DNA of 64,000 nucleotides from Meghimatium bilineatum (lineage: Eukaryota > Mollusca > Gastropoda > Stylommatophora > Philomycidae). The DNA is taken from assembly GCA_034231615.1 (NCBI GenBank), contig CM067322.1, forward strand, positions 63,813,032 to 63,877,031. The letters are read 5' to 3'. The translations under genes and the position numbers were made by a program. Positions 35,835 to 46,039 of the stretch are shown here, piece after piece. The stretch's first letter is position 1. The number at the start of each line of letters is the position of its first letter. Below the pieces are notes generated by a model. The model saw nothing but the letters and a program-made list of their open reading frames with translations, ran no database searches and was not told where the DNA came from.

Positions 35835-36205
35835 GCTTCTTATACTCAAATTTATCTTTGTACCGGTATTCTGTTTTGTCGCGTCCACTCTACTTTCTAC
35901 GGGAAGACGGTTGGATGCTTGCTTACGAGCATGAACATTGCTTTTGTTATGTTTTTTTTTCTAACTTATTATACCACATGGCGTTGTCCTCCAGCTTCTC
36001 CGGAGACCCATTCACTATTTTCGCTTTCGTACATTTTTGGACATGGCAAACCGACAGCCCAAGTCAGCTCTGGTTTTACACTGAGCTGCGATAGTTTTCG
36101 CTATTTATCTCATCTCATATTCAGAATTTTCTTGAAGAATATGATCTGTAGTCTGTGTTGTCTATCCACGTTTACACACGGTAACAATAAGTTAATATTC
36201 TTTAC
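35835..36205. other. no gene assigned
   Basis: A 134-codon + open frame spans 35,919-36,323. It includes an acceptor-like site at 35,995 (ggcgttgtcctccag) followed by open sequence, but no good donor. Unrecognised. Confidence 0.25.
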
Positions 36206-36207
36206 AG

Positions 36208-36282
36208 ACACATACCACAACCTCGGATTTCGACTGCTAACCATGGATCCACACATGAAGAACCCCCTAGCCTGCATCACGG
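36208..36282 (+). CDS. possible small exon, unknown (exon D)
   Basis: A good acceptor (aatattctttacag) is followed by 75 bases ending at a weak donor (CACGG|gtctgt). In the one-base-start frame it reads HIPQPRISTANHGSTHEEPP and a few residues, a polar, linker-like sequence. It ends in the phase needed by exon C at 39,951, so it could be an optional exon of the same gene. The other frames are also open. Confidence 0.22.
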
Positions 36283-36284
36283 GT

Positions 36285-36508
36285 CTGTTCTCTGTTCTAC
36301 CTGTTTCATTGTTCTATATATAATGTTGTATTATGCTAAAGATGCACGGGAGGAAGTTGATCACAACAGACCTTCATATACATTTATCTACGCTTGACAT
36401 CTGGTATCATCTTTATCCGTAATCGTTTTATTACCTATAATTACAGTTTATGAACTTCAATTTGTCCCTATTGTCTCTTACTGATTCATGGATTCCGGTC
36501 CATCCAGT
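36285..36508. other. no gene seen
   Basis: AT-rich spacer up to the mariner end. Confidence 0.3.
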
Positions 36509-36669
36509 ATAAACGAGAAATGATCAAAAAAATAACGTCTCCCAATTTATAATTCAATAAACTAGGCACGAAAGTATATGAAATTCCATTAAAATGTAGT
36601 CTGAAGTATGTACTTCAAAAACGTATTTCTCAATGTGATCTCTGTTATTTGTTCCTTTTTTTCCTTTTT

Positions 36670-37735
36670 TACGTTTAAGATTGCTGGTGACCTAAAAGCG
36701 AGGTCCGCGTAGATCTTCTTTTCGAAGTCCAAACAGACAGAAGTGTTAATGTGCAAGATCGGGACTGTATGGGGAATGTGGTAATACTACTCAGTCAAAT
36801 TCTTCTATTGCATTAATGGTGCGTTTAGTGGTGTGTGGAGTAGTGACATTATCGTGCAAGTACAGTTCTTTGATGGGTAAAGTCAACAGAAGACGACCTA
36901 TAAGTTTCTTCAAAGTTTTAATATAACGGTCTGCATTCACTGTATTCATTTGTTGCAAGAAATCGAGAAGAATCATTGGTAAACGTTTGATAACTTTCCC
37001 TAAAGATGGTAAACGTTTGATAACTTTCCCTAAAGATGGTAAACGTTTGATAACTTTCCCTAAAGATGGTAAACGTTTGATAACTTTCCCTAAAGATGGT
37101 AAACGTTTGATAACTTTCCCTAAAGATGGTAAACGTTTCAACTTCTTTCTTATCGGTGATGTTGTTTGATGTCATTCCACTGACTGCCTCTTGGATTCTG
37201 GTTTTAAAAAAATGAACCTAAGTCTCATCACCTGTCACAATATTCGTTAAAAACTCATCTTCCTTAGATTCGTAAAGGTGCAGAATATAAGTTGATATGG
37301 TTTTCTTTGTTTGTTTATGTCGGTCTGTCAACATTATGGGCACCCAACGTGCACAAACCTTTGAATAAACTAGATCTTTAAGGTTCAGTACACTACCTTT
37401 ACAAATGGACAACATGGCATGCAGTTCCTCCAATGTTACCCGACGGTCACCAAGAATGTCATCAACTCGATCAATGTTGTGTGGTGCCACTGCGGTAGAC
37501 GGACGACGAGTCCACTTTGCGTCACCCATTGATGAATTGCCTACTTCAGCTTCGTCATAACGATGTTCCACACGTCGGACAGTGCAAACATCCACTGATG
37601 AATCTCCACAATCATTCTTCAAACGTTCGTGGATATGCATTGGGGTTCATTGTGCATTGACCTTCAGCAGTGATAATTCTATGATGTATAGGTGTTGTAA
37701 CCGCATTTCTTTGGCAGCCATTTTTAAACGGTTAG
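36670..37735 (-). pseudogene. mariner transposase pseudogene
   Basis: A D,D34D mariner transposase is recognisable in pieces. The N-terminal DNA-binding helices cover about 37,735-37,500 (HERLKNDCGDSSVDVCTVRR). The linker and first catalytic block, YSKVCARWVPIMLT, lead to IVTGDET with the first Asp near 37,225. The second block, YLHDN near 36,860, keeps its Asp. The third block reads YSPDLA, a stop, then HFCLFG, and the third Asp position is His. Stops and frameshifts occur throughout, so it is inactive. Five copies of a 10-codon segment are inserted near the middle (36,977-37,137). It would have needed no partner beyond host factors. Confidence 0.9.
36977..37137. repeat. 30-bp tandem array inside the transposase
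   Basis: Five and a half near-perfect copies of ggtaaacgtttgataacttt ccctaaagat. The unit is 10 codons, so it keeps frame on the - strand. Its sequence corresponds to the transposase region that in relatives reads like SAGKVMATVFWD, so the unit was copied from the transposon itself. Confidence 0.95.
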
Positions 37736-37889
37736 TGTGCTACAATATGTTAATGAAGCAGGTTGGTTATGCCATGCAGTGCAGAAGAGTGCGTGGGTAT
37801 TCTAGCAAAATTAACACATTGCACTCCGATACAGTATTTACTTAGATAAAAATTAGGAGACATTACTATTTTACCATCCCTCGTATATA

Positions 37890-38050
37890 TGTATATGAAC
37901 AACAACAAAATTAACAATTGTTCGAAAATTCTTTTATTCTTTCACAAAAACATGCGGGAAATCTGAAGGTCTTAACAGTGACCAATCAGACCAACAAAAG
38001 CGCAACAGCTAATCCCTAGTAGTTAACATTATTATATAATTCTTCTTGTG
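37890..38050. other. no gene seen
   Basis: AT-rich spacer beside the mariner. Confidence 0.3.
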
Positions 38051-38060
38051 GCAACAGGGG

Positions 38061-38165
38061 CACGAACTTCTAAGTTCAGGTGGCAAAAGTAGGGCTCGCA
38101 TGTTAGCAATGAGAGCGTCTATAATTGCAGAATTAGAGAATGTGGATAGTCCTCGGCGGCACTAG
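38061..38165 (+). CDS. weak candidate terminal exon
   Basis: After an acceptor-like aattcttcttgtggcaacag, an open phase-0 frame of 35 codons (including SRARMLAMRASIIAELENVD) ends at a stop. The charged, helix-like composition is protein-like but unrecognised. It could instead belong to the LINE debris that follows. Confidence 0.2.
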   Translation, partial: HELLSSGGKSRARMLAMRASIIAELENVDSPRRH

Positions 38166-38269
38166 GGAAACCCGCATCGCGAAATTGAGACGTATGATTG
38201 CATCCTCTCACTAATTTCTTGGAATGCTATTGTTCAAACTTAAACATAAATTTGTATCACTGCAGACCA

Positions 38270-39120
38270 GAGTGATACTCCACAAGAATATCATAGACAT
38301 AAAGATAGGAAGAATTAAGCGTGGTAACTCATGGAAAGTTGAAAGGACTACAGATGAGATAGCCATATTTTTAACTTACCAACAGGAGAAGCATAACGTC
38401 TAGTCGATCAGACCATGACCGTCTTTCACAAACCAATTATCACTCTTGGAAGGAAATGTAGAAAGTGGGGAAATAGAAAAGCAAACCTGGAAATCGATCA
38501 GTGGATTGTTAATACCATTGAGATAATGGTAGCAATGTGTTCACTGATGAATCTGCGCGTCGTTGTAAGATCTTTAGCTGGCGCTTCACAGCCAGTTATT
38601 GTGGTAGAGTCGTTGCTGAGAACAAAGGAGCATGCGGTATAATTACATCTAGTTTCAAAATTGAAGTCGAGGCTGTCACTACTGTCCTTGTATGGATCTC
38701 TCGAACCTCAGTCACCACAGCAGCGTCAGAACCTATGCTACAACAAATTTTTTAAATGGCCGATATCTATATAAGTGTACGGAAACTATAGCTACATCTA
38801 ACCTGCAGGGCATCACATGGATTTACTGTCTTGTACACGAAGGTGTTTGCGGTAATCAGAGAGGAGACCGACTGGCAGCCAAAACGTCAATAGATGGGGG
38901 CGTTGATAATGGATAAGAGAGATATACTGATACTGTTTCATGAGCGCCTGTTGGATGCGGACACCGCGATTCATGAAACATCGAAGTTGAGATTTGAAGA
39001 ATTCGGTATTCATTGTGGTAGTAGTAGAACATGACGTCTGTAGGTAGGAATGAGAAAAATGATTATCAGCCATCATTATGCATACTCTTTGTCAATTTCA
39101 ACTGGAGAAGGCACACCAAT
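38270..39120 (+). pseudogene. LINE fragment with RNase H domain
   Basis: VFTDESARRCKIFSWRFTA (38,536-38,595) matches the first RNase H motif (TDGSA) of I-type LINEs with the Gly mutated. GIITSSFKIEVEAVTTVLVW follows and holds the conserved Glu (E) of the second motif. GITWIYCLVHEGVCGNQRGD RL (38,805-38,870) is the last motif, in which the usual H-G-N-E-A-D becomes H-G-N-Q-G-D. FHERLLDADTAIHETSKLRF (38,930-39,000, shifted frame) is the usual C-terminal extension. Frameshifts break it. Start before 38,520 is uncertain. Confidence 0.75.
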
Positions 39121-39129
39121 AAATTTGCC

Positions 39130-39945
39130 TGGAGTGCACAGATATCAGTCCATAACTTATAACCAATAACAAGATTAGTTTAGAAAGAGTGGGGGTATAG
39201 TTATTTACGTAATTACGCAGGAAGCCCCCTTCCCCCAAATTTGTGACAAGTGTTGACTGGGGAGGGGGAGGAGTGTTATGGCGTCAAAAGGGTGGTACAC
39301 ATTTCTTGATGTACTAGCCCAGTATAGTCAGATACGCTCCATACAACTAAGGATGTCAGTCTATGTTGATTTTGCCATCAACAATAAAGGAGGATATTGG
39401 TTCGGACAACCACGACCTCCCACATATTAAGAATGCGATGCTTATACTTGTATTACCGTACGTGTGAGATGAAAATACTGTGTGTGTATGTGTGCGTGCG
39501 AGCATAAACATCTATAAGAGTTGAAAATACTTTGTGTGTGTATGTGGATCTGTGTGTATATCCACATCTGTATATATGTCAAATGAAGATACTGTGTAGG
39601 TGTGTGTGTGTGTGTTTGATATTGTTGACAACTAAGGATAAGTGGTAATAATTGCAGATTTTCCTTCTTTCTATCAAAGGGACGTAAATCACTAAGATGT
39701 TATATTTCTTCTCGTCAGAAGAGACATTCCAGTCTTCGTTCTATCAGTTTCATGCTTCATCTAGATTTTCTCCCTTATTGTCAGCCTCCGTCTCACACTT
39801 ACCCTAAGGCAGTTCTTGTCTAGAACTCTCCAGTTTGTTCTCTATTCCAAACACACCCTCATAAGAGTATCCTCCCCTGATGCCCTTATTTCACATCATT
39901 TTTCCGGCCTCTTTGACCTCATGGCTTCCACTTCAAATTCATGGG
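39130..39945. other. no gene assigned
   Basis: Contains short GT-rich units with about 60-base spacing (39,475-39,620: gaaaatactgtgtgtg-like, three times). Otherwise unremarkable; presumably intron if exon C is real. Confidence 0.3.
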
Positions 39946-39950
39946 CACAG

Positions 39951-40071
39951 ACAACTCCAGCAAACACAGCCTCCGGCGCGAGGGCCACTTGACTGGATGC
40001 TTTCCCTTGCCGGAACTGGTGGTAGCGCCATCTTGACTTTATGCAATAAACAAGCAATCAGAATAGGCCTC
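39951..40071 (+). CDS. candidate internal coding exon, unknown protein (exon C)
   Basis: An acceptor (cttcaaattcatgggcacag) precedes one base of a split codon and then exactly 40 codons, followed by a strong donor, CTC|gtgagt. The peptide includes GPLDWMLSLAGTGGSAILTL after a Q/P-rich start. The upstream phase matches exon B (31,572) or D (36,282); the exon ends in phase 0. CpG content and composition differ sharply from the AT-rich surroundings. I do not recognise the family. The hydrophobic Gly-rich stretch could be a helix or part of an enzyme core, but that is a guess. A shorter - strand frame is also open. Confidence 0.5.
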
Positions 40072-40079
40072 GTGAGTCG

Positions 40080-40900
40080 GCAGCCATTAAAACTCTTCCC
40101 AGTAGGGTCCAAGAATAACAACTATGGTCATGGCGTCGTATCCTGATTTCTAATAAAATAGAATTATTCCAAACATGTTTGTACTTCAAGAAATTATTAG
40201 GGCCTATGAGATTAATAGTATTAATCTTCTTGTTTTAGTCTAAAATCACTTGTACACAAAATGTAATATGCAATCTGATTTCCGAAAAGAGAAAGCTGCA
40301 ACATGATTCATATAAATCTAAATAGCAGTAATAAAACATAATAGGAGTATAATTAATGAAGACATGAATATAATTGACAATATTTAGACATACAATAAAT
40401 ATTTTAAAATATGGCATGTGAATTCATCCATCATACTGCATATCATTCCTTGTCATAAGCGGTGAATCCAGCAAATTTACTCGCGCTAGTACTTCTTAGT
40501 TTAAAGTTACGTTTCGCATATTAAGTTACGATTATATATAAAGTTACGTTTGCGTTAGCAGTATACATTCTGCAATACTTTCAACCATATTTGACATAAC
40601 TATTTCTACACTCATAGACCTATATCTATACATTTTCATATTCTAAATAAGCATATATTTATGAATGACGTCACACTGAATATATATTAATGAAGAATCC
40701 CACAAAAGCCACTGTGCCACAAAAGCCACAAAAGCCACTGTGCCACAAAAGCCACTGTGCACTGACGTCTACACACTAAATAGCCTCAGTTCATATAACA
40801 TATAGATTTACCGCTGCCTTTTACCACGTGCATGGAAGGTATACAATGTTGCCATTATTTGATACCCTTTCAGGCCCGACACCACACGGGCTAATAAACA
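40080..40900. other. no gene seen; short repeats
   Basis: AT-rich. Bases 40,695-40,765 hold a short array of cacaaaagccactgtgc units. Confidence 0.35.
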
Positions 40901-40914
40901 GACAATAGTGAAAA

Positions 40915-41065
40915 ACAACCATCAACTCCACTAATAAAATAACCATCAATCCTACTAATAAAATAACAATCTATGTTACTAATAAAATAACCATCAATGC
41001 TGCTCATAAAATAACAATCAATGTTACAAATAAAATAACTATCAATAAGAATAATCAAATAACCA
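40915..41065. repeat. 24-bp minisatellite, left part
   Basis: Units are actaataaaataaccatcaa tcct with variants. The array continues at 41,676-41,850 on the far side of an inserted element. Confidence 0.9.
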
Positions 41066-41675
41066 TGTGGTTGCGTCTGTGGGTCTCACCAATGGCCCAC
41101 TAGACATACCATCCATGCAACAGAAAACCTTAGTGGATGACATGCCGTTATATTGAGGTTATCTTCTTATTGAAGCTTCATGGCATGTCATCTATACAGT
41201 TATGATTTTGTTTTGTTGTTGAAGTGTTTTTCATGTTTGCTTGAATATATATGTATGCGCCCTCTGTGGTTGGGAGGGAGCCAGAGATGTACTGTGCAGC
41301 ACTGAGGAGGAGGAAACTGACATCACTGTTTTTCCTATCGCTGAGGCCCATCATAGAGGCACAGTGACTCAGGACGTGACAATCTTTTTGACTTGAACAT
41401 TTGGTTGCATTCCTGGAGCTACAGAGAAGTTCGGCATAACCAGTAGTCAATTGGTGGCGGGGAATGAGCACAGTGAACCTTATCTTGGCTACAGTGGCTA
41501 GGCGCAGTGCATAGGTTGAAACCTACCTTCCTGTAGGTGTGATAGTTATTCTCTGGCTCTGTCCCTGGGTGGGCCGAAAATCCACAGACTTCCCAGCAAT
41601 ATAATGTCATCTAATGGCATTAGGTCAAAGGGCATAAGCCCATGGACCGCTGGATCAGCAACCAACCAACCAACC
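41066..41675 (+). mobile_element. 600-bp retroposon-like family, copy 3
   Basis: Best-preserved copy. Left end tgtggttgcgtctgtgggtc; interior with gctgaggcccatcatagagg, cctggagctacagagaagtt and ctctggctctgtccctgg; right end gctggatcagcaaccaacca. It splits the 24-bp array and is flanked by aataatcaaataacca (41,050) and aataatcaaatagcca (41,676), a 16-base duplication with one mismatch. Long duplications of this kind fit LINE-driven retroposition. No inverted ends or intact ORF are seen. Confidence 0.85.
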
Positions 41676-41850
41676 AATAATCAAATAGCCATCAATCCTA
41701 CTAATAAAATAAACATCAACGCTACTAATAAAATAACCATCAATTCCAGTAATAAAATAACCATAAATATTATTAATAAAATAACCATAAATATTATTAA
41801 TAAAATAACCATCAATTCCAGTAATACAATAACCATCAATACTTCTACAT
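41676..41850. repeat. 24-bp minisatellite, right part
   Basis: Continues the array at 40,915. Units are mostly aataaaataaccatcaattc cagt and aataaaataaccataaatat tatt. Eight-codon periodicity produces incidental open frames on both strands. Confidence 0.9.
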
Positions 41851-41859
41851 AACATGACC

Positions 41860-42405
41860 CGCTGATCATTCACACGATGAGGATTCGATTTAAGTTGGAA
41901 CCCAAGCTAAATAATGATAAGAGTGGGTAAGTGTGGATTTTACCAAAGGTATCTTGACTAAATAATAATGATTTTGCCACACCACAGTTAGCTTTGGTTG
42001 TAAACAAGCATTACCAAGAATTGCTTTACGGCAGGAGTTCTCAAACCTTTTCAGGCGGCGAGCACTGCCACGTGTGATCGTTAGTGCTCGCGAGCACGTT
42101 TCGACACACATGGTGCGAATACATGCCCTTACGAGATCGTGTATGTGTGTATTATCTTTTGATGAGCTACGGAAAATATCAACGTTTCCAAAGCATTTGC
42201 AAGAAATTTGTTATAAGCAGATCTCATAATACGAACCTGGTTTTTCATTATACTTTATAATATTGGTTACTTTTTCCTGGTGTGAGAAATACTTTCTCAG
42301 CACTGTACTAATCGTTTTTGCAATAGTCTACAAAGTCACTGTGCACTCATTTACATTGGGGACTAATGAGTTTATTGGGTTAAGTTAGCTGCCCCATTCC
42401 ATATA
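41860..42405. other. no gene seen
   Basis: Bases 42,030-42,110 (gttctcaaaccttttcaggc ggcgagcac) have the look of an old dispersed repeat. No coding call. Confidence 0.3.
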
Positions 42406-42409
42406 TTGT

Positions 42410-42545
42410 TAAAGTGGCCAGAAGCCATTTTGAAATCGGACGTGTTAGGTCGAAAGGAGCAGATATCGCAGCTAAGATGTAAAGCAATAAATAAAGCATT
42501 CCGCTTTCTGGACTCATCCTGCTGACATGCAGAAATTTGATCAAT
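42410..42545. repeat. dispersed repeat family 2, copy
   Basis: Contains gagcagatatcgcagctaag, atgtaaagcaataaataaag, cattccgctttctggactca and tcctgctgacatgcag. This is the clearest version of the family in the window. Confidence 0.5.
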
Positions 42546-42694
42546 AACAAAAGAATGAAAACGCTATTTATTGCCGTTTCTGAAAACTCATTTCAGATAG
42601 AAAATATTGCCTGCAAATATTGATGATTTATTATAGGTGTAATCATTGTTTCTACGGGTATTGATAGATTATTGCTCGATGATCTAATGCAGAT

Positions 42695-42785
42695 ACTAGT
42701 GTTTGGTGTAACTATTGGTGCAGCTATTGCTACTAATACCTGTGCAGCTATTGGTACAGCTATTGTTGTAGCTATTGGTGCTTGT
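42695..42785. repeat. short gcagctattg-type tandem repeat
   Basis: Imperfect units of about 15-18 bases (gcagctattgctactaat, acagctattgttgtagctat). Confidence 0.7.
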
Positions 42786-42789
42786 TCGC

Positions 42790-43055
42790 TTAAACTCAAT
42801 GTTCAGAAGGCACATGAATGTAAATTCCTCGAGGACCACAAACATTGTGATTTGATCGCGTGCTGGATTTTCTAGATGTCAACGATAGTGTGAAACATTG
42901 CAACAAAAAGTATCAATGTTGCCTTCTTCCCGTTTGGAAATTATAGCGCGGCTGCGCAAGGCTTGTGTGAAAACGGCCACATACCCTTGCTATCGTCTCG
43001 TCAGCCTACAGGGTGAATTTTCTTTTTAATTATACTCTCCAACAGAAAAAAAAAC
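42790..43055. other. no gene seen
   Basis: Spacer; a short CpG patch at 42,945-42,960. Confidence 0.3.
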
Positions 43056-43059
43056 AACA

Positions 43060-43140
43060 GTCCTTACTGGTAGTAGAACCCTGGGCCTCACCGTTGTAAA
43101 AATCAATGCTCTAACCTTTCGGTCATGCGTCAAACTGTTA
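43060..43140 (-). mobile_element. tRNA-like SINE head, third type
   Basis: On the - strand, accgaaaggttagagcattg is a good box A region and gggttctactaccag a box B region about 35 bases later. No tRNA acceptor stem is complete. Likely the head of a decayed SINE. Confidence 0.45.
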
Positions 43141-43286
43141 AACAATAGTTTTGCTAAATCTTAACTTAATTACACATTTCGATCCATCATTAGTGCCAGC
43201 ACAAGGCAATGATAGAAACCACAACAGCATAATCCTCCACTAACTGATGCGGCCTCCTAATAGCGGTTGGGTAAATTCACATGTGT

Positions 43287-43491
43287 TTACATGATAGCCA
43301 AAGATCTTAAATCGTCAATAAGCGTTGTGACAACCTCTGGAACAAGTACCTGCTCGACCTTCTCCGGTTGCGTCGCCGTGGATGAGTCTGGCCTGAAGAG
43401 TTCATGATAGACTTGAATGTGATGCCTGTCTGAAACTTCGCTCGACAGATAAGCCGTGGAAAGCACACGACAAAACAAATGTTCCTTCCGG
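43287..43491 (-). CDS. candidate 3'-terminal exon, unknown protein
   Basis: On the - strand an acceptor (cgcttaaaacttacag) at 43,492 precedes 68 open codons ending in TAA at 43,287. The peptide includes SEVSDRHHIQVYHELFRPDS and ends VVTTLIDDLRSLAIM. Composition is polar and protein-like with several CpGs, unlike the flanks. An internal CAG|gtactt could be an alternative donor, in which case the exon would be shorter. A phase-0 frame is open for 29 codons too, so the frame is likely but not certain. No family recognised. Confidence 0.4.
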
Positions 43492-43499
43492 CTGTAAGT

Positions 43500-44225
43500 T
43501 TTAAGCGTCAAACGTTTTCTCCTGAGTATGAACGTAAACTAAGTCTGGCGGATTAGGAAAAATGGATTTTGAGTAAGCTTTCTACGGTCCACTAATAACT
43601 GAGCTGTGGCTACACACGTGCTTTTGTTAGTACTAAATGTGCTAACAATCTGTGTGCTTGGACAAAGCATATATTTGAAGCAAATTTACTTAGAGCCACA
43701 TCGAATATCTGAAGCTGCCAGAAAAGCGAGAACAAGAACATTGTATCTCCCGCGACACCCGTAAATAGTAAAAAAGGAAAGAAAGAAGAAGAAGATTATC
43801 GAATCCCTTGACAATACAGTCCAGTGAATTAATCGGTATTCATCCTTCTAAAGTCGTGCCATTTATCCGTGATGTTCATTAGTCACTTTGTGCATACTTT
43901 TTATTTTACACCAGCGTCACTTTAGATAAACAATGCCCGATGAATCCGCGAGACTGTATTGTCGACAGACTGACAATACGAACTATCTATAAGAACACAA
44001 TTCGCGTTAATTGACTATAATAAAACTCGTCGTGCACCAATGAAGGAAATATAGACAATGGAAGACGGCGGAGAAATTGTTAAATTTCTAAAGTGTTGTC
44101 ATGGCTGATGATGAACAATGATACAGATTCAAGATATTGTGATAGATAATTATGGAAATATAATATCGCGTACACCAGTATGCAACTACACGGGATGCTA
44201 CTGGCACTTTTCGCAATAGAGAAAT
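43500..44225. other. no gene seen
   Basis: AT-rich DNA without arrays or recognisable elements. Confidence 0.3.
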
Positions 44226-44229
44226 GTTT

Positions 44230-44465
44230 ATGTAAACATTACTCAAGTCATGTAATTATTTATGTATATAGTACTAAAATCATGTAACTATTTATGTGTA
44301 TAGTACTCAAATCATGAAACTTTATGTATATAGTACTCAAGACGTTTTCTATTTATGTATATAGTACTCAAGTCATGGACTATTTATGCATATAGTGCTT
44401 AAGCCATTTACTAATTATGTATATAGTACCCTACTCGTCATGGGCTATTTACTTATGTAGCACTC
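44230..44465. repeat. degenerate 31-33 bp minisatellite, about 7 units
   Basis: The unit resembles tatttatgtatatagtactc aagtcatgtaac. Units differ by substitutions and 1-3 base indels. Confidence 0.85.
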
Positions 44466-44469
44466 ACAA

Positions 44470-45115
44470 TAGATTCTCTAAACATGTGCCTAGCCGTATT
44501 CCCAACAAATATTGAACCAGCAAAGATACCTCTAAGGCAGACATTGGAAGCCCATGTTTGGTTCGGCACTCTAGATTGAGATATTTGCCTGTGATAAACG
44601 GCCAAATAGTCTCTTCTGGAGCGTCGAATTTGTATCTGAGCTCTGGGGACAGTGCATATAGATAAGCATAATGGTGACAGAAAAACTGGCTAGTCGGGCT
44701 GTATTTGACCGATGAGCCGTTTATTGCCCATGATTAGCTTAGAACACCAACTAAACATAGATCATTCATACACTGAAGCTACAACTTTGTGAGAAATTTG
44801 CAAGGTTGGATAGAATTCTCCCCAGGAAACATAAAAGTAAATATACAAACAACTAAAGGCATGTTTTCTCAGTTTTATGAAAAGTATGGGAGCAAGTGCT
44901 CGTCCATTAGAAATGTAAAGGGGGTCACTTTACGAAAGAAAATCGACGAAAAGAAATCTGGTTAAACACATTAACTGGAGAGTAATAACACTGATGGATG
45001 TAGCAGGGCGTTCCTGAACAGAATAATTTTGGAATTCTATAATGAAAATAAATTTGAAATTTAGGAAGCAACATGCATAATTTCTGGCTAAAGATAAAAA
45101 ATAAACACTTAAATT
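44470..45115. other. no gene seen
   Basis: No array or recognisable element. Confidence 0.3.
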
Positions 45116-45126
45116 ATTATAGAGCT

Positions 45127-45735
45127 TGTTGGTTGGTTGCTGATCCAGCAGTCCATGGTATCATGCCATTTGATCAAATGTCATTGTGTTATTTGTGCAT
45201 GCTTTTGTGAGCTCTTGTGCGTTTCATATAGGGAGCTCCTATTGGGATGGCATTATTGTGCTAGGAAATCTATGAATTTTATAGTCACCCAATGCTAAAG
45301 GCAGAAATAATTGCCCCAGCACACGGAAGGTAGGCTTCTAACAATACTCTGCTCATAGCCATTGCAGTCCAGATATGATTCTCTGTGCCCATTCCCCACC
45401 ATCAATGACCTATTGGTTATGTCGAACTCTTTGATGTAATTAAAAAAGGCTTGCCAACTCATGAGCCAATGCGCTTCTATGAAGGGTTTCAACCATAGGA
45501 AAACAGTTCAGCTAGACCTTCCCCTTCCAGTGCTATGCAGCTAATTTATGGCTGCCTCCCAGCCACAGAGGGTGCATGAATATACACACATAATTAAAAA
45601 TATAATCACAAGTGAAAACACAAAAAAGTATGATACGCACAATTGTATAGATGATATGCCACGAAACGTCCATAACAAGTGGTTTTCTATTGCATATGTG
45701 GCTTGTCAAGTGGACCATTGGTAAGACCAACAGAC
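45127..45735 (-). mobile_element. 600-bp retroposon-like family, copy 4
   Basis: Diverged, in opposite orientation to the 41 kb copy. It starts gttggttggttgctgatcca gcagtccatgg. The interior has cagccacagagggtgcatga, and the end is caagtggaccattggtaaga. A LINE fragment follows within 20 bases. Confidence 0.7.
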
Positions 45736-45744
45736 AGTAGAGAG

Positions 45745-46030
45745 CATGGCGCATGCAGTAGTGATAGAATCACAAATGATGGCAGATGCGAAACAGAAGT
45801 TAAAAGGAGAATAGGAATAGAAATGGTTAAAATTACTTTCAGTGACATCAGGAAAATATTTACATATAAACAAATTATAGACAAGATGAAAATGAGAATT
45901 ATGAAAGGCTACGTCTATTCCATATTTATTTATGGCTCAGTAACATGGACAATAAACAAACAGAAGACATAATTGATGCCTTTGAGATGTTGATATATAG
46001 AAGAAGAGGGAGAACATAATGTAACAGTAT
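45745..46030 (+). pseudogene. LINE fragment, RT thumb region
   Basis: ITNDGRCETEVKRRIG followed by MKMRIMKGYVYSIFIYGSVT WTI matches the conserved end of RTE-like RT (-TR-G-AK-, then LLYGSE-WT). A frame break near 45,970 leads to a remnant of the following EMW-YRR motif. Short and dead. Confidence 0.75.
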
Positions 46031-46039
46031 ATTCTTGTG

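Larger units (their letters stand above)
36512..37885 (-). mobile_element. mariner-family DNA transposon, decayed
   Basis: The ends are imperfect inverted repeats: left aacgagaaatgatcaaaaaa (36,512) and, reversed, right tacgagggatggtaaaatag (to 37,885). The similarity continues to about 40 bases through ataacgtctcc / taatgtctcc. TA flanks fit the TA target of mariners. The element is about 1.37 kb, close to the usual 1.3 kb plus an internal 30-bp array. It encodes a broken transposase on the - strand. Confidence 0.85.

Noticed and set aside
36512..37885. Active mariner
   Set aside because: Stops, frameshifts, loss of the third catalytic Asp and an internal array show it is inactive.
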